A stretch of 64,000 nt of DNA, taken from Vreelandella sp031769195. Lineage in GTDB: Bacteria; Pseudomonadota; Gammaproteobacteria; Pseudomonadales; Halomonadaceae. The stretch spans positions 558,001 to 622,000 of the forward strand of contig NZ_JAVHNP010000002.1 of assembly GCF_031769195.1 (NCBI RefSeq), given 5' to 3'. Below are positions 16,736 to 25,648 of the stretch, one piece after another (within the stretch, counting starts at the first letter, position 1; every line of letters begins with the position of its first letter). Position numbers and translations under genes: made by a program. The notes beneath the pieces are model-generated. The model worked only from the letters and a program-made list of their open reading frames with translations. It was not told where the DNA came from and ran no database searches.

Positions 16736-18517
16736 ATGCGCAGCCATTATTGCGGCCAGCTTAACGAAACATTGGTGGATCAAACGGTCACCGTTTGCGG
16801 CTGGGTTCACCGCCGTCGTGACCACGGTGGGGTTATCTTTCTCGACATGCGTGACCGTGACGGTATCGCACAATTTGTCGTAGACCCCGATACCGCCGAG
16901 GCGTTTGCTAATGCCGACCGTGCGCGCAGTGAGTATGTTCTGCGTATTACTGGCCGTGTTCGGCTGCGCCCTGAAGGCACCCAGAATCCCAACATGCCCA
17001 CCGGTATGATTGAGGTACTGGCGAAAGAAGTAGAAGTGCTGAATACCGCTGCTACGCCGCCTTTCCAGCTTGATGATCATGGCAAAGTCGGCGAGGAAGT
17101 GCGCCTTAAGCACCGCTACATTGATCTGCGCCGTCCGGACATGATTGAGAAACTGCGCCTTCGCTCGCGTATTTCTCATAACGTGCGTGCCTATTTAGAA
17201 AACCAGGGCTTCCTAGACATCGAAACCCCGGTGCTAACACGTGCAACGCCAGAAGGGGCACGCGACTATCTCGTGCCTAGCCGTACACATGCAGGCAGCT
17301 TCTTTGCCTTGCCGCAGTCACCCCAGCTGTTTAAACAGCTGCTGATGGTGGCGGGGTTTGATCGCTACTATCAAATCGCCAAGTGCTTCCGTGACGAAGA
17401 TCTGCGGGCTGATCGCCAGCCTGAATTTACGCAGATCGATATCGAAGCCTCCTTCGTGGAAGAAAACGACATCATGGGCATTACTGAAGCCATGATTCGT
17501 CAGCTCTTCCAAGAAGTGCTCAACGTCGAACTCAACGAATTCCCGCGGATGACGTGGCAAGAAGCCATGGATCGCTTCGGTTCAGACAAGCCTGACCTGC
17601 GCATTCCGTTGGAGCTCACCGACGTTGACGACTTGATGCAGCAAGTCGACTTCAAGGTGTTCTCTGGCCCGGCAAGTGCTGAAGATGGCCGCGTTGCGGC
17701 TCTGAAAGTACCGGGTGGTGCTAAGCTTTCCCGTAAAGAGATTGACGAATACACCAAGTTCGTTGGTATCTACGGCGCTAAAGGCCTTGCTTGGATCAAA
17801 GTGAACGAGCGTGCCAAAGGGCTTGACGGTCTGCAGTCACCGATCGTGAAGTTCATGGAAAATATCGTCGAAGAGCTGCTTGATCGTGTGGGCGCAGAAG
17901 ACGGCGACATTATCTTCTTCGGTGCGGATAAAGCACGGATCGTGAACGAAGCAATTGGTGCGCTGCGTGTGAAGCTGGGTGCGGATTTAGATCTGTATAC
18001 TCAGGAGTGGGCACCGTTGTGGGTCGTTGACTTCCCGATGTTCGAAGCTGACGATAATGGTCGTTTAAGCCCGCTTCACCATCCGTTTACAGCGCCTTCC
18101 TGCTCACCAGAAGAGCTGAAAGCGGATCCGGCTAAAGCACTTTCTCGTGCATACGACATGGTGCTTAACGGTACCGAGCTGGGCGGTGGTTCTATCCGTA
18201 TTCACAACCAAGCCATGCAGAGCACGGTATTTGAGATTCTAGGCATTGGTGAAGAAGAAGCCCGAGAGAAGTTTGGCTTCTTGCTTGACGCTCTTCAGTA
18301 TGGCGCTCCGCCCCATGGCGGCTTAGCTTTCGGTCTAGACCGCTTAGTGATGCTGATGGTCGGCGCTAAGACAATTCGTGAAGTCATTGCCTTCCCGAAA
18401 ACGCAAAGCGCTGGTTGTTTGATGACCGATGCCCCCGGCGAAGTCAGTGCGGATCAGCTAAAAGAGCTGAATATTCGCCTACGCCAGAAAGCCAAAGCGG
18501 AAGCAGCAAGCGAGTAA
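16736..18517 (+). CDS. aspS: Aspartyl-tRNA synthetase, probably non-discriminating (Asp/Asn)
   Basis: Class IIb aminoacyl-tRNA synthetase, 593 residues (E. coli 590). It has an N-terminal OB-fold anticodon-binding domain (residues 1-110), catalytic core motif 2 (FRDEDLRADRQPEFTQIDIE), a GAD insert and motif 3 (GLAFGLDRLVMLM). The ATG at 16736 follows AGGAT; the upstream in-frame ATG at 16709 is less likely. Residue 30 is His (RRRDHGG) and residue 81 is Gly (PEGTQN). At these sites E. coli has Leu and Lys, while the non-discriminating P. aeruginosa enzyme has His and Gly. This predicts that it also charges tRNA-Asn with Asp, requiring GatCAB amidation. Confidence 0.97.
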   Translation: MRSHYCGQLNETLVDQTVTVCGWVHRRRDHGGVIFLDMRDRDGIAQFVVDPDTAEAFANADRARSEYVLRITGRVRLRPEGTQNPNMPTGMIEVLAKEVEVLNTAATPPFQLDDHGKVGEEVRLKHRYIDLRRPDMIEKLRLRSRISHNVRAYLENQGFLDIETPVLTRATPEGARDYLVPSRTHAGSFFALPQSPQLFKQLLMVAGFDRYYQIAKCFRDEDLRADRQPEFTQIDIEASFVEENDIMGITEAMIRQLFQEVLNVELNEFPRMTWQEAMDRFGSDKPDLRIPLELTDVDDLMQQVDFKVFSGPASAEDGRVAALKVPGGAKLSRKEIDEYTKFVGIYGAKGLAWIKVNERAKGLDGLQSPIVKFMENIVEELLDRVGAEDGDIIFFGADKARIVNEAIGALRVKLGADLDLYTQEWAPLWVVDFPMFEADDNGRLSPLHHPFTAPSCSPEELKADPAKALSRAYDMVLNGTELGGGSIRIHNQAMQSTVFEILGIGEEEAREKFGFLLDALQYGAPPHGGLAFGLDRLVMLMVGAKTIREVIAFPKTQSAGCLMTDAPGEVSADQLKELNIRLRQKAKAEAASE

Positions 18518-18545
18518 TTTCGCTGATCTGTTGGCATCGTAGTAA

Positions 18546-18578
18546 AACACCGACGCTTAGCGTCGGTGTTTTTGTTTT
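18546..18578 (+). terminator. Strong intrinsic terminator after aspS
   Basis: Perfect 11 bp stem (AACACCGACGC / GCGTCGGTGTT) with a 3-base loop and a T-rich tail (TTTTTGTTTT). It separates aspS from the ruvC operon. Confidence 0.93.
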
Positions 18579-18617
18579 AAGCAGTGTTGGTTTTCAGCCA
18601 GGAAAAGAGAAGTTGAC

Positions 18618-19169
18618 ATGGATGCACAGCAGCCTGTGACCACAGTGAGAATTCTAGGTATTGATCCAGGCTCGCGTATTACGGGTTACGGAATTATTGA
18701 CCTCGTCGGTATCAAGCCACGCTATGTGGCTAGTGGCTGTATCCGCACAGCAGAGGGTGCGCTAGAGCAGCGTTTAGCGCAAATCTACGCAGGGATCAGC
18801 GAAGTGATTGGCCTGCATCGACCTGATGCCGTTGCTGTCGAGCGTGTGTTTATGGCGAAAAATGCGGATTCAGCTCTAAAGCTGGGGCAAGCACGTGGCG
18901 CAGCGCTCGTATGCCTAGCAAACCATGGCTTAAGCATTGCAGAGTATGCGGCGCGGCAAATCAAGCAGGCAGTCACCGGCCAGGGCGGCGCCGATAAAAG
19001 TCAGGTCCAGCACATGGTCACCACGCTGCTGTCGCTATCGGCCACGCCCCAAGCCGATGCCGCCGATGCGCTTGCCATTGCGCTCACCCATGCTTTTGCC
19101 GGTAATGCACTAGCAGCGGCGACTCCTTCGCGCAGCAAACGCCGTTCCACAGGGCGCTGGAGGCTTTAG
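18618..19169 (+). CDS. ruvC: Holliday junction resolvase RuvC
   Basis: Homodimeric endonuclease that cleaves Holliday junctions moved by RuvAB. The first catalytic Asp is in LGIDPGSRITGYG (D16), Glu in AVERVFMAKN, and the C-terminal acidic pair in ADAADALAIALTHA. Length is 183 against 173 in E. coli, with a short basic tail. An AGAGAAG element precedes the ATG. It opens a long same-strand run continuing through ruvA, ruvB, ybgC and the tol-pal genes. Confidence 0.97.
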   Translation: MDAQQPVTTVRILGIDPGSRITGYGIIDLVGIKPRYVASGCIRTAEGALEQRLAQIYAGISEVIGLHRPDAVAVERVFMAKNADSALKLGQARGAALVCLANHGLSIAEYAARQIKQAVTGQGGADKSQVQHMVTTLLSLSATPQADAADALAIALTHAFAGNALAAATPSRSKRRSTGRWRL

Positions 19170-19237
19170 GGGTTACTGGTCATCTGTACAGACTGGCTTT
19201 ATAGTGATGGCTGTTTTTTCCTGCTGTGAGGCACGTG

Positions 19238-19846
19238 ATGATTGGACGTTTAACCGGCCTGTTGTTAGAGAAGCAGCCACCCTGGATGGTGGTCGATGTG
19301 CATGGCGTAGGCTATGAACTTGAAGCCTCTATGAATACGTTTGTAGCGCTGCCTCCCCCCGGTGAGCAGGTGTCGCTGTATACGCATCTCACCATTCGTG
19401 ATGATGCGCATCTGTTGTATGGGTTTGGGCGTGAGCATGAGCGAGCGCTGTTTCGAGCATTAATTAAGGTGAATGGTGTCGGACCTAAGCTCGCGTTGGC
19501 GATTTTATCCGGCATGGATGAAGATGCCTTTATGCGCTGCATTCGCGATGATGACAGCAAGGCGCTGACCAAACTCCCAGGGGTTGGCAAAAAGACCGCC
19601 GAACGTCTGATTATCGAGATGCGCGATCGCTTCCCTGAGTGGGAGCATGGCAGCGATGCTCCCTTAGCCCTTGAAGCTACCAGCGGACGAGCGGCGCCGA
19701 GAGATCACCTGGCGGATGCAGAAGCCGCTCTGGTTAGCCTGGGGTATAAACTCACTGAGGCCGCGAAAATGCTCGCCGATGTCGACCCCAATCAGACCAC
19801 GGAAGCACTTATCAAAGCCGCATTGACTAAACGCATGGCCGGTTGA
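19238..19846 (+). CDS. ruvA: Holliday junction DNA helicase subunit RuvA
   Basis: Tetrameric Holliday-junction-binding protein that loads RuvB. It has an N-terminal OB domain (MIGRLTGLLLEKQP), two helix-hairpin-helix motifs (FRALIKVNGVGPKLALAILSG and LTKLPGVGKKTAERLIIEM), and a C-terminal domain that contacts RuvB (ADAEAALVSLGYKLTEA). A GTG at 19226 opens the frame, but GAGG lies six bases before the ATG at 19238, and MIGRL is the family's normal N-terminus (202 residues). It lies between ruvC and ruvB. Confidence 0.97.
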   Translation: MIGRLTGLLLEKQPPWMVVDVHGVGYELEASMNTFVALPPPGEQVSLYTHLTIRDDAHLLYGFGREHERALFRALIKVNGVGPKLALAILSGMDEDAFMRCIRDDDSKALTKLPGVGKKTAERLIIEMRDRFPEWEHGSDAPLALEATSGRAAPRDHLADAEAALVSLGYKLTEAAKMLADVDPNQTTEALIKAALTKRMAG

Positions 19847-19903
19847 ACGCCACCATGAGTGCCATTGCCTGTGCTCATTTGTTAGCACTCAAGAAGAGTC
19901 TCT

Positions 19904-20941
19904 ATGTTAGAACATGACCGATTAATTGCCGCTGAGCCAGAGCAAGGCGAAGTGCGTATCGACCATGCTATCCGCCCTAAGCATCTTAAAGACTATATCG
20001 GCCAGCCTCGGGTGCGCGAACAGCTTGAGATCTTTATCGGAGCGGCAAGACTGCGGGAAGAGAGTCTTGACCACACGCTGGTGTTTGGCCCACCAGGGTT
20101 AGGTAAAACGACACTCGCCAATATTATTGCCACTGAAATGGGCGTTGGCCTGAAGTCTACCTCCGGGCCCGTATTAGAGCGTGCAGGCGATCTCGCAGCC
20201 ATGCTCACCAATCTTGAGCCGGGGGATGTACTGTTTATCGATGAAATCCACCGTCTATCGCCCGTGGTAGAGGAAGTCCTCTATCCTGCGATGGAGGACT
20301 TTCAACTCGATATTATGATTGGAGAAGGGCCCGCGGCGCGCTCCATTAAGCTTGACCTGCCAAGATTCACACTAGTCGGTGCCACTACCCGTGCAGGGCT
20401 GTTGACCTCACCGTTACGAGACCGCTTCGGCATTGTTCAGCGCCTTGAGTTTTATAACCTGGAGGAGTTAACAGAAATTGTGTCCCGCTCCGCACGGTTA
20501 TTAGGTGTTGAAACCAGCCGCGAGGGAGCGATTGAAGTTGCGCGTCGCTCGCGTGGCACTCCGCGTATTGCTAACCGGCTGCTGCGCAGGGTGCGCGATT
20601 ACGCCGAGATCAAGGGCAATGGCGTGGTGGATATAGACGTGGCAGATGCCGCGCTTAATATGCTCAACGTCGATCACCATGGCCTTGATCATATGGATCG
20701 TCGATTACTGCTGGCTATGATCGATAAATTCGATGGAGGGCCGGTAGGCGTTGATTCGCTTTCAGCGGCCATTGGTGAAGAGCGCGATACCATCGAAGAT
20801 GTGATTGAGCCTTACCTGATACAGCAAGGGCTAATGATGCGCACGCCCAGGGGGCGGGTGGTCACTCGGCAGGCTTGGTTACACTTTGACCGTACGCCTC
20901 ACGAACAGTCAGTGGATGTAGAGGGAGAGCGTCGCCCATGA
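19904..20941 (+). CDS. ruvB: Holliday junction branch-migration ATPase RuvB
   Basis: AAA+ hexameric motor for branch migration. Walker A is GPPGLGKTT (around residues 63-71), Walker B is FIDEIHR, sensor 1 is GATTRAG and the arginine finger lies in SPLRDRFG. A C-terminal winged helix (DRRLLLAMIDKFDGGPVGVDSL) follows. The 345-residue length is close to E. coli (336). AAGAAGAG precedes the ATG. Its stop overlaps the ybgC start by 4 bases (ATGA), coupling recombination genes to the Tol-Pal operon. Confidence 0.98.
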   Translation: MLEHDRLIAAEPEQGEVRIDHAIRPKHLKDYIGQPRVREQLEIFIGAARLREESLDHTLVFGPPGLGKTTLANIIATEMGVGLKSTSGPVLERAGDLAAMLTNLEPGDVLFIDEIHRLSPVVEEVLYPAMEDFQLDIMIGEGPAARSIKLDLPRFTLVGATTRAGLLTSPLRDRFGIVQRLEFYNLEELTEIVSRSARLLGVETSREGAIEVARRSRGTPRIANRLLRRVRDYAEIKGNGVVDIDVADAALNMLNVDHHGLDHMDRRLLLAMIDKFDGGPVGVDSLSAAIGEERDTIEDVIEPYLIQQGLMMRTPRGRVVTRQAWLHFDRTPHEQSVDVEGERRP

Positions 20942-21354
20942 CTGGCGAATTTAGCATGTCGGTCCGTGTTTACATGGAAGATACTGACGCCGGTGGAATT
21001 GTCTACTACGTTAACTACTTGAAGTTTATGGAGCGGGCGCGCAGCGAATGGTTAAGAGAATTAGGGCTTAATCAGCAAACGCTGCTAGACGAAGGTACAC
21101 AGCTAGTGGTATACCGCATGGCCTGTCATTACGCCAAACCTGCACGGTTGGATGAGGCGCTGACGGTCACTGCTCATATTGCCGCCAAAGGGCGTTGCAG
21201 GATGACATTTGAGCAACAGGTTAGGCGCGACAAGGAACTCTTATGCTCCGCTACAGTCGAGATAGCCTGCCTAAACGCGACGACAATGCGTCCAAAAGCG
21301 TGGCCAACGTCGCTTAATACCGCTACCCAGTCGACAACGACATTAATTGATTGA
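20938..21354 (+). CDS. ybgC: Tol-Pal-associated acyl-CoA thioesterase YbgC
   Basis: Hot-dog-fold thioesterase, 138 residues, first gene of the canonical Tol-Pal cluster. The active-site block YMEDTDAGGIVYYVNYLKFMERARSEWLRELG is conserved, including the catalytic Asp. It may act on acyl groups used in phospholipid synthesis. The ATG overlaps the ruvB stop (ATGA), so it is translationally coupled. The C-terminus (NTATQSTTTLID) is somewhat longer than in E. coli. Confidence 0.95.
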   Translation: MTGEFSMSVRVYMEDTDAGGIVYYVNYLKFMERARSEWLRELGLNQQTLLDEGTQLVVYRMACHYAKPARLDEALTVTAHIAAKGRCRMTFEQQVRRDKELLCSATVEIACLNATTMRPKAWPTSLNTATQSTTTLID

Positions 21355-21365
21355 AGAGGGCACCT

Positions 21366-22058
21366 GTGAACGATAACGCCATGTCCATTCCCCACTTGAT
21401 AATGAGTGCCAGCACCGTAGTGCAGCTGGTCATGCTGCTGCTCGTAGTGGGGTCGATCCTCTCATGGGTAGTGATCTTTCAGCGCAGCATCGCGCTACGC
21501 CGAGCGAAGCAAGAGTATAACCAGTTTGAAGAGTCTTTCTGGTCGGGCGTTGATTTAAATGAACTCTACCGTGAGATTCCTGCTGATGATCCGCGTCACG
21601 GGGCAGAGCATATTTTTCAGTCAGGCTTTCGTGAATTTAACCGGCTAATGCCTAAAACCCGTAGTGCTGACACTGTGTTAGAGGGTGTTCAGCGCAGTAT
21701 GCGCGTGGCGTGGTCTCGGGAAGAAGATCGCCTGACAAAACACCTTGTCTTCTTGGCTACCGTGGCCTCAGTGAGCCCTTATGTGGGCTTGTTTGGAACA
21801 GTGTGGGGCATCATGGGATCGTTTCAATCGCTGTCCATGACTCAACAAGCGACGTTAGCCACCGTGGCACCTTGGATTGCGGAAGCGCTCATTGCCACTG
21901 CGATGGGCCTGCTCGCGGCAATACCAGCCGTTATTTTTTATAACCGCCTGTCGAATGAAGCGTCACGGCTGTTAGGCAAGTATGAAAACTTTGCTGAAGA
22001 ATTCCACGCTATTCTGCATCGTAATTTGCAAGGTCGTGATGGCAAGCCGCAAGCCTAA
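21366..22058 (+). CDS. tolQ: Tol-Pal system inner-membrane protein TolQ
   Basis: Proton-channel subunit homologous to ExbB/MotA that energises TolA. Three transmembrane helices are visible: VVQLVMLLLVVGSILSWVVIF, HLVFLATVASVSPYVGLFGTVWG and the ATVAPWIAEALIATAMGLLAAIPAV region. A TTG at 21351 opens the frame, but AGAGGG directly precedes the GTG at 21366 and the product then starts VNDNAMSIPHL like other TolQ proteins (231 residues). An alternative ATG lies at 21381. It follows ybgC closely. Confidence 0.95.
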   Translation: MNDNAMSIPHLIMSASTVVQLVMLLLVVGSILSWVVIFQRSIALRRAKQEYNQFEESFWSGVDLNELYREIPADDPRHGAEHIFQSGFREFNRLMPKTRSADTVLEGVQRSMRVAWSREEDRLTKHLVFLATVASVSPYVGLFGTVWGIMGSFQSLSMTQQATLATVAPWIAEALIATAMGLLAAIPAVIFYNRLSNEASRLLGKYENFAEEFHAILHRNLQGRDGKPQA

Positions 22059-22079
22059 CGCCCGTTAAAGGAGTTCGTC

Positions 22080-22517
22080 ATGCAAGGTTCGTTTAATCGA
22101 AGCGGCAAGAAAAAGCCCATGGGCGAGATCAATGTCGTCCCTTTTATCGATGTCATGTTGGTTCTGTTGGTCATCTTCATGATTACGGCTCCCATGCTGA
22201 CGCAGGGTGTGCAAGTCGATTTGCCTCAAGTGACCTCTGAGCCTATTGAAACGCAGGAAGATAATGACCCTATTATCATCTCGGTTGACCGGGATGGGGG
22301 GTACTTTATCACTTTGGGAGAGGATTCCACGGCTGTTTCTTTAGAACAAATGTCGGAGAGGGTCGTGGCGATTCTTCAGCGGCGACCTAACACTCCTGTG
22401 ATGGTTCGCGGCGACCGGAACGTGCCATATGGCCAAATAGTGGTCTTGATGAGCACGCTGCAGCGCTCTGGCGTTGCCAACGTAGGGCTGCTCTCAGAGC
22501 CGCCCCAAGATGGTTAA
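22080..22517 (+). CDS. tolR: Tol-Pal system protein TolR
   Basis: Single-pass inner-membrane protein homologous to ExbD. It has a GEINVVPFIDVMLVLLVIFMITAPML segment (residues ~15-40) with the proton-relay Asp (FIDVMLVLLVI), and a periplasmic domain ending in GVANVGLLSEP. At 145 residues it fits the family. AAAGGAG precedes the ATG. It forms the TolQ-TolR motor with the preceding gene, and its end overlaps the longest tolA frame. Confidence 0.96.
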   Translation: MQGSFNRSGKKKPMGEINVVPFIDVMLVLLVIFMITAPMLTQGVQVDLPQVTSEPIETQEDNDPIIISVDRDGGYFITLGEDSTAVSLEQMSERVVAILQRRPNTPVMVRGDRNVPYGQIVVLMSTLQRSGVANVGLLSEPPQDG

Positions 22518-22530
22518 GGGCGAGTCGTAC

Positions 22531-23727
22531 ATGGCTGCAAAACCACCACGTGACCCCCAAGACGTTAGCTATACATGGCCGACCGTGCTTGCCATCGCTG
22601 TGCATCTGCTGGTGATCGTGTTTAGCCTTATAAAGCTGCCTAGTATGAGCGCTGAGCCGGACTCTTCTTCTATTGTTCAGGCAACCTTTGTCAGCACTGA
22701 AACGTTTACGGATCAGGCGCAACAGGTGACCGATCAGCAGGCCGCTATGAATAGCGCGGCGGAACCTGAAGTGGCCGAGCCGGAACCGCCTAACAATGAG
22801 CCCACAGCTGAGCAACAGGCGGCAGAGGCAGCCGCGGCACAGCGAGAAGCTGAGGCTGCTGCAGAAGCCGCAGCGCAGGCCGAGGCATTGGAACAAGCGC
22901 AGGCCGAGGCAGAAGCAGAAGCACAGCGGCGGGCAGAAGAAGCAGAGCGCTTAGCTGAGCAGCAGGAAGCAGAAGCGGCAGCGCGTGAAGCGGAAGAGCA
23001 GCGCGCACGTGAAGAGGCCGAGGCCCAGCGCCAGAGGGAAGCAGAGGCCGAGCGAGTAAGGGCTGAAGCGGAGGCACAGCGTCAGCGCGAGGCCGAAGAA
23101 CAGCGTGAACGTGAAGCAGAGGCGGAGCGCCAACGCGAGGCCGAAGCCCAACGCCAACGCGAAGCCGAAGAGCAACGTGCTCGTGAAGAGGCCGAAGCCC
23201 AACGCCAACGAGAAGCTGAAGAGCAACGTGCTCGTGAAGAAGCGGAAGCACAGCGTGAGCGTGAAGCTGAAGAGCAGCGCCAGCGTGAGGCCGAAGCCCA
23301 GCGTCAACGTGAAGCTGAAGCTCAGCGCGAGCGTGAAGCGGAAGAGCGTCGTGCGGCTGAAGCCGCAGAGGCTGCCATGCAACGTCAGTTGGCCGGTGAA
23401 GCGGAAGCGGCCGCCAATGCACAGCAGGCGCAGCAGGCTGCCAATAGCTTTATTAATATTGTTCGGCGTGCCGTCGAGCAGGCATGGTTGATTCCGCCTG
23501 CAGCGAGCGATTCGATGAGTGCTACGATACAGGTAAGGCTTGGACCGTCGGGTGAGCTATTAGCGACATCAGTCGCTTCATCAAGCGGTGACAGTGCTTT
23601 TGATCGCTCAGCCATGCAAGCGGTTGAACATGCCGCTCCGTTTAGTGAGTTACGAGACTTGCCAGCGGAGCAGCAACGTACTTTACGTCAATTTAATCTG
23701 CGATTTACCCCGGGGGATGTTCGCTGA
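22531..23727 (+). CDS. tolA: Tol-Pal system protein TolA
   Basis: Inner-membrane-anchored, periplasm-spanning protein that links the TolQR motor to TolB and Pal. One N-terminal transmembrane helix (WPTVLAIAVHLLVIVFSLI) is followed by a very long charged alpha-helical domain II rich in Ala, Glu, Gln and Arg (roughly residues 90-295), built from repeats of the AEAQRQREAEEQR type. The globular C-terminal domain III starts around INIVRRAVEQAW. A frame opens at 22510, overlapping tolR, but AAGGG (22516-22520) suits the ATG at 22531 (398 residues). The stop overlaps the tolB ATG (TGATG). Confidence in family is high; the start is less sure. Confidence 0.93.
   Translation: MAAKPPRDPQDVSYTWPTVLAIAVHLLVIVFSLIKLPSMSAEPDSSSIVQATFVSTETFTDQAQQVTDQQAAMNSAAEPEVAEPEPPNNEPTAEQQAAEAAAAQREAEAAAEAAAQAEALEQAQAEAEAEAQRRAEEAERLAEQQEAEAAAREAEEQRAREEAEAQRQREAEAERVRAEAEAQRQREAEEQREREAEAERQREAEAQRQREAEEQRAREEAEAQRQREAEEQRAREEAEAQREREAEEQRQREAEAQRQREAEAQREREAEERRAAEAAEAAMQRQLAGEAEAAANAQQAQQAANSFINIVRRAVEQAWLIPPAASDSMSATIQVRLGPSGELLATSVASSSGDSAFDRSAMQAVEHAAPFSELRDLPAEQQRTLRQFNLRFTPGDVR
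22990..23360 (+). repeat. Degenerate tandem repeats encoding TolA domain II
   Basis: Repeated Glu/Arg/Ala/Gln codon blocks of about 24-48 bases, for instance copies of GCCGAAGCCCAACGCCAACG and GAAGAGCAACGTGCTCGTGA, that encode the helical stalk of TolA. The reverse strand is open for 200 codons only because of this bias. Confidence 0.85.
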
Positions 23728-25013
23728 TGCAAACGTTAAGCAAAGTGTGGCTATTTTGCGTACTGCTAATGATCAGCAGTGTAGCAAGCGCCAATCTGAC
23801 CATTGAAATTACGCGCGGTAGTGATCAAGCGCTACCCATTGGCGTCGTGCCTTTTGCCGGTAGCGAGGGCTTTCCAGAAGACGTTGCACAAATTGTGCAG
23901 GATGATCTAGAGCGTAGCGGTTTCTTTGAGCCGCTGGAACGCAGCGCTATGTTTGATCACCCGAGCCAGGCGTCCGACGTTGAGTTCGGTACATGGCGTT
24001 CGCTAGACGTGCGTTATTTAGTGGTGGGCCGCGCTCAGCAAACAGGTGGTGGCTACGAACTGCAGTTTGATCTTGTTGATATCAGCGGCCAACGCCCAAT
24101 GATTAGCGAGACAGTGACCGTTAGTGGCAACGATCTACGCGGTGCAGCTCATTACATCAGCGACCAAATTTTTGAGGCGATCACGGACATTCGCGGAGCA
24201 TTTTCGACGCGCATTGCCTACGTGACGGCTCAAGGCTTAGGCGACAACATGCAGTTTGGCCTTTACGTGGCCGATGCCGATGGTCGACGCAGTCAGCAAG
24301 TACTGACCTCAGATCAGCCGATTATGTCGCCTGCATGGTCGCCAGATGGTCGTAAATTGGCCTACGTCTCGTTTGAAACCGGTAAAGCTTCTATTTACAT
24401 CCAAGACGTGAATACCGGGCAGCGCGTCCAAGCGACCTCTTTCGATGGTATCAACGGTGCGCCGACATGGTCACCCGATGGCCGCCGTATCGCCATGTCG
24501 CTCTCCAAAGACGGGCAGCCGGAAATTTACGTATTGGACGTCGCTAACCGCTCACTGGACCGCATTACCCAGAGCAACAGCATTGACACCGAACCCGCAT
24601 GGTCTCCTGACGGCCGTAGCTTAATTTTCACCTCGGACCGTAGCGGTGGCCCGCAGATTTATCAGCATGTCATGGGCAGCGGAGAAACAAACCGTTTAAC
24701 CTTTACAGGCAACTATAACGCCCGAGCGCGTTTTTCACCGGACGGTGAGCAGATCTTTTTGATCCATCGTTCCAGCCGGGGTTTCCAAGTTGCTAAACAG
24801 GATCTTGATGGTGGTCGCTTAGTGGTATTAAGCGATTCAACAAGAGATGAATCTCCTAGTGTTGCGCCGAACGGTACCATGGTAATCTTCGCTACCCAAC
24901 AGGGTAATAGCGGAGTACTAAGTGCCGTATCAGCCGATGGCCGCTCGTCATTTAGGTTGCCCGCAGCACAAGGTGATGTACGTGACCCCGCGTGGTCACC
25001 TTTCTTAAATTAA
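23727..25013 (+). CDS. tolB: Tol-Pal system periplasmic protein TolB
   Basis: Periplasmic beta-propeller that binds Pal and TolA. The signal peptide is MQTLSKVWLFCVLLMISSVASA. An N-terminal alpha/beta domain (residues ~22-170) is followed by a six-bladed propeller with repeated SPAWSPDGRKLAYVS-type blades (PAWSPDG, PTWSPDG, PAWSPDG, ARFSPDG). The 428-residue length matches E. coli (430). The ATG overlaps the tolA stop by one base. Confidence 0.97.
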   Translation: MQTLSKVWLFCVLLMISSVASANLTIEITRGSDQALPIGVVPFAGSEGFPEDVAQIVQDDLERSGFFEPLERSAMFDHPSQASDVEFGTWRSLDVRYLVVGRAQQTGGGYELQFDLVDISGQRPMISETVTVSGNDLRGAAHYISDQIFEAITDIRGAFSTRIAYVTAQGLGDNMQFGLYVADADGRRSQQVLTSDQPIMSPAWSPDGRKLAYVSFETGKASIYIQDVNTGQRVQATSFDGINGAPTWSPDGRRIAMSLSKDGQPEIYVLDVANRSLDRITQSNSIDTEPAWSPDGRSLIFTSDRSGGPQIYQHVMGSGETNRLTFTGNYNARARFSPDGEQIFLIHRSSRGFQVAKQDLDGGRLVVLSDSTRDESPSVAPNGTMVIFATQQGNSGVLSAVSADGRSSFRLPAAQGDVRDPAWSPFLN

Positions 25014-25058
25014 TAGATGAACAGCACTAATTTCTGTTTTCAGGCAAGGAGTCTGATT

Positions 25059-25601
25059 ATGCAACTTAAGCCGTTGGCTCGCTCATTAGCAGTCGCGTTA
25101 TCTATCGTAGTTATCGCTGGCTGTTCCAGCACCGGCGGAACCCAAGACGGTGACTCGTACGGAAGCCAGGATGGCAGCAGTATGGGTTCTAACACGTCTG
25201 GTGTTGGCACCAGTGGACAGTATGGTTCTACGTCAGGTTCGGGCGCTGCTGGCCAGCAAGCCGATTCTCGTATTCCCGAAGTACGTACCATCTACTTCGA
25301 CTACGACCGTGACACCATCAAAAGCGACTATGAGTCAGTGGTAATGGCACATGCGCGCTACCTCCGTGCGAACCCGAATGCCCGTGTTGTTCTGCATGGC
25401 CATACCGACGAGCGCGGTACCCGCGAATACAACATGGCGCTGGGTGAGCGTCGTGCGGGAGCCGTTCAGCGTTTCCTCAACATTCAGGGTGTATCTCCCT
25501 CACAGATGAGCGTGGTTAGCTACGGTGAAGAGCGTCCGGCAGCGAGCGGCCAGAGCGAAAGCGCTTACTCGCAAAACCGTCGCGTCGTCTTTAACTACTG
25601 A
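25059..25601 (+). CDS. pal: Peptidoglycan-associated lipoprotein Pal
   Basis: Outer-membrane lipoprotein that anchors the Tol system to peptidoglycan. It has a lipobox VIAGC in the signal region, a Ser/Gly-rich linker (residues ~25-70), then an OmpA-like domain with TIYFDYDRDTIKSDY and the peptidoglycan-binding HGHTDERGTREYNMALGERRA block. The frame opens at 25017, but AAGGAG at about 25047 fits the ATG at 25059, and only this start gives a proper lipoprotein signal (180 residues). Confidence 0.97.
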   Translation: MQLKPLARSLAVALSIVVIAGCSSTGGTQDGDSYGSQDGSSMGSNTSGVGTSGQYGSTSGSGAAGQQADSRIPEVRTIYFDYDRDTIKSDYESVVMAHARYLRANPNARVVLHGHTDERGTREYNMALGERRAGAVQRFLNIQGVSPSQMSVVSYGEERPAASGQSESAYSQNRRVVFNY

Positions 25602-25606
25602 TAGCG

Positions 25607-25628
25607 TTGGCGTGCTTAGGCACGCCAA
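25607..25628 (+). terminator. Hairpin between pal and cpoB
   Basis: Perfect 9 bp stem (TTGGCGTGC / GCACGCCAA) with a 4-base loop immediately after the pal stop. There is no T-run. It may be a processing site or attenuator that lowers cpoB expression relative to pal, rather than a full terminator. Confidence 0.5.
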
Positions 25629-25648
25629 TAGCATCATTCGGAGCTATC

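Noticed and set aside
22990..23360. Repeat array resembling CRISPR
   Set aside because: Repeats are degenerate, contiguous, in frame with tolA and have no unique spacers.
22790..23422. Long minus-strand frame of 210 codons
   Set aside because: It is antisense to the tolA repeat; openness comes from repeated Gln/Arg/Glu codons, and the product is a low-complexity Leu/Arg/Pro string.
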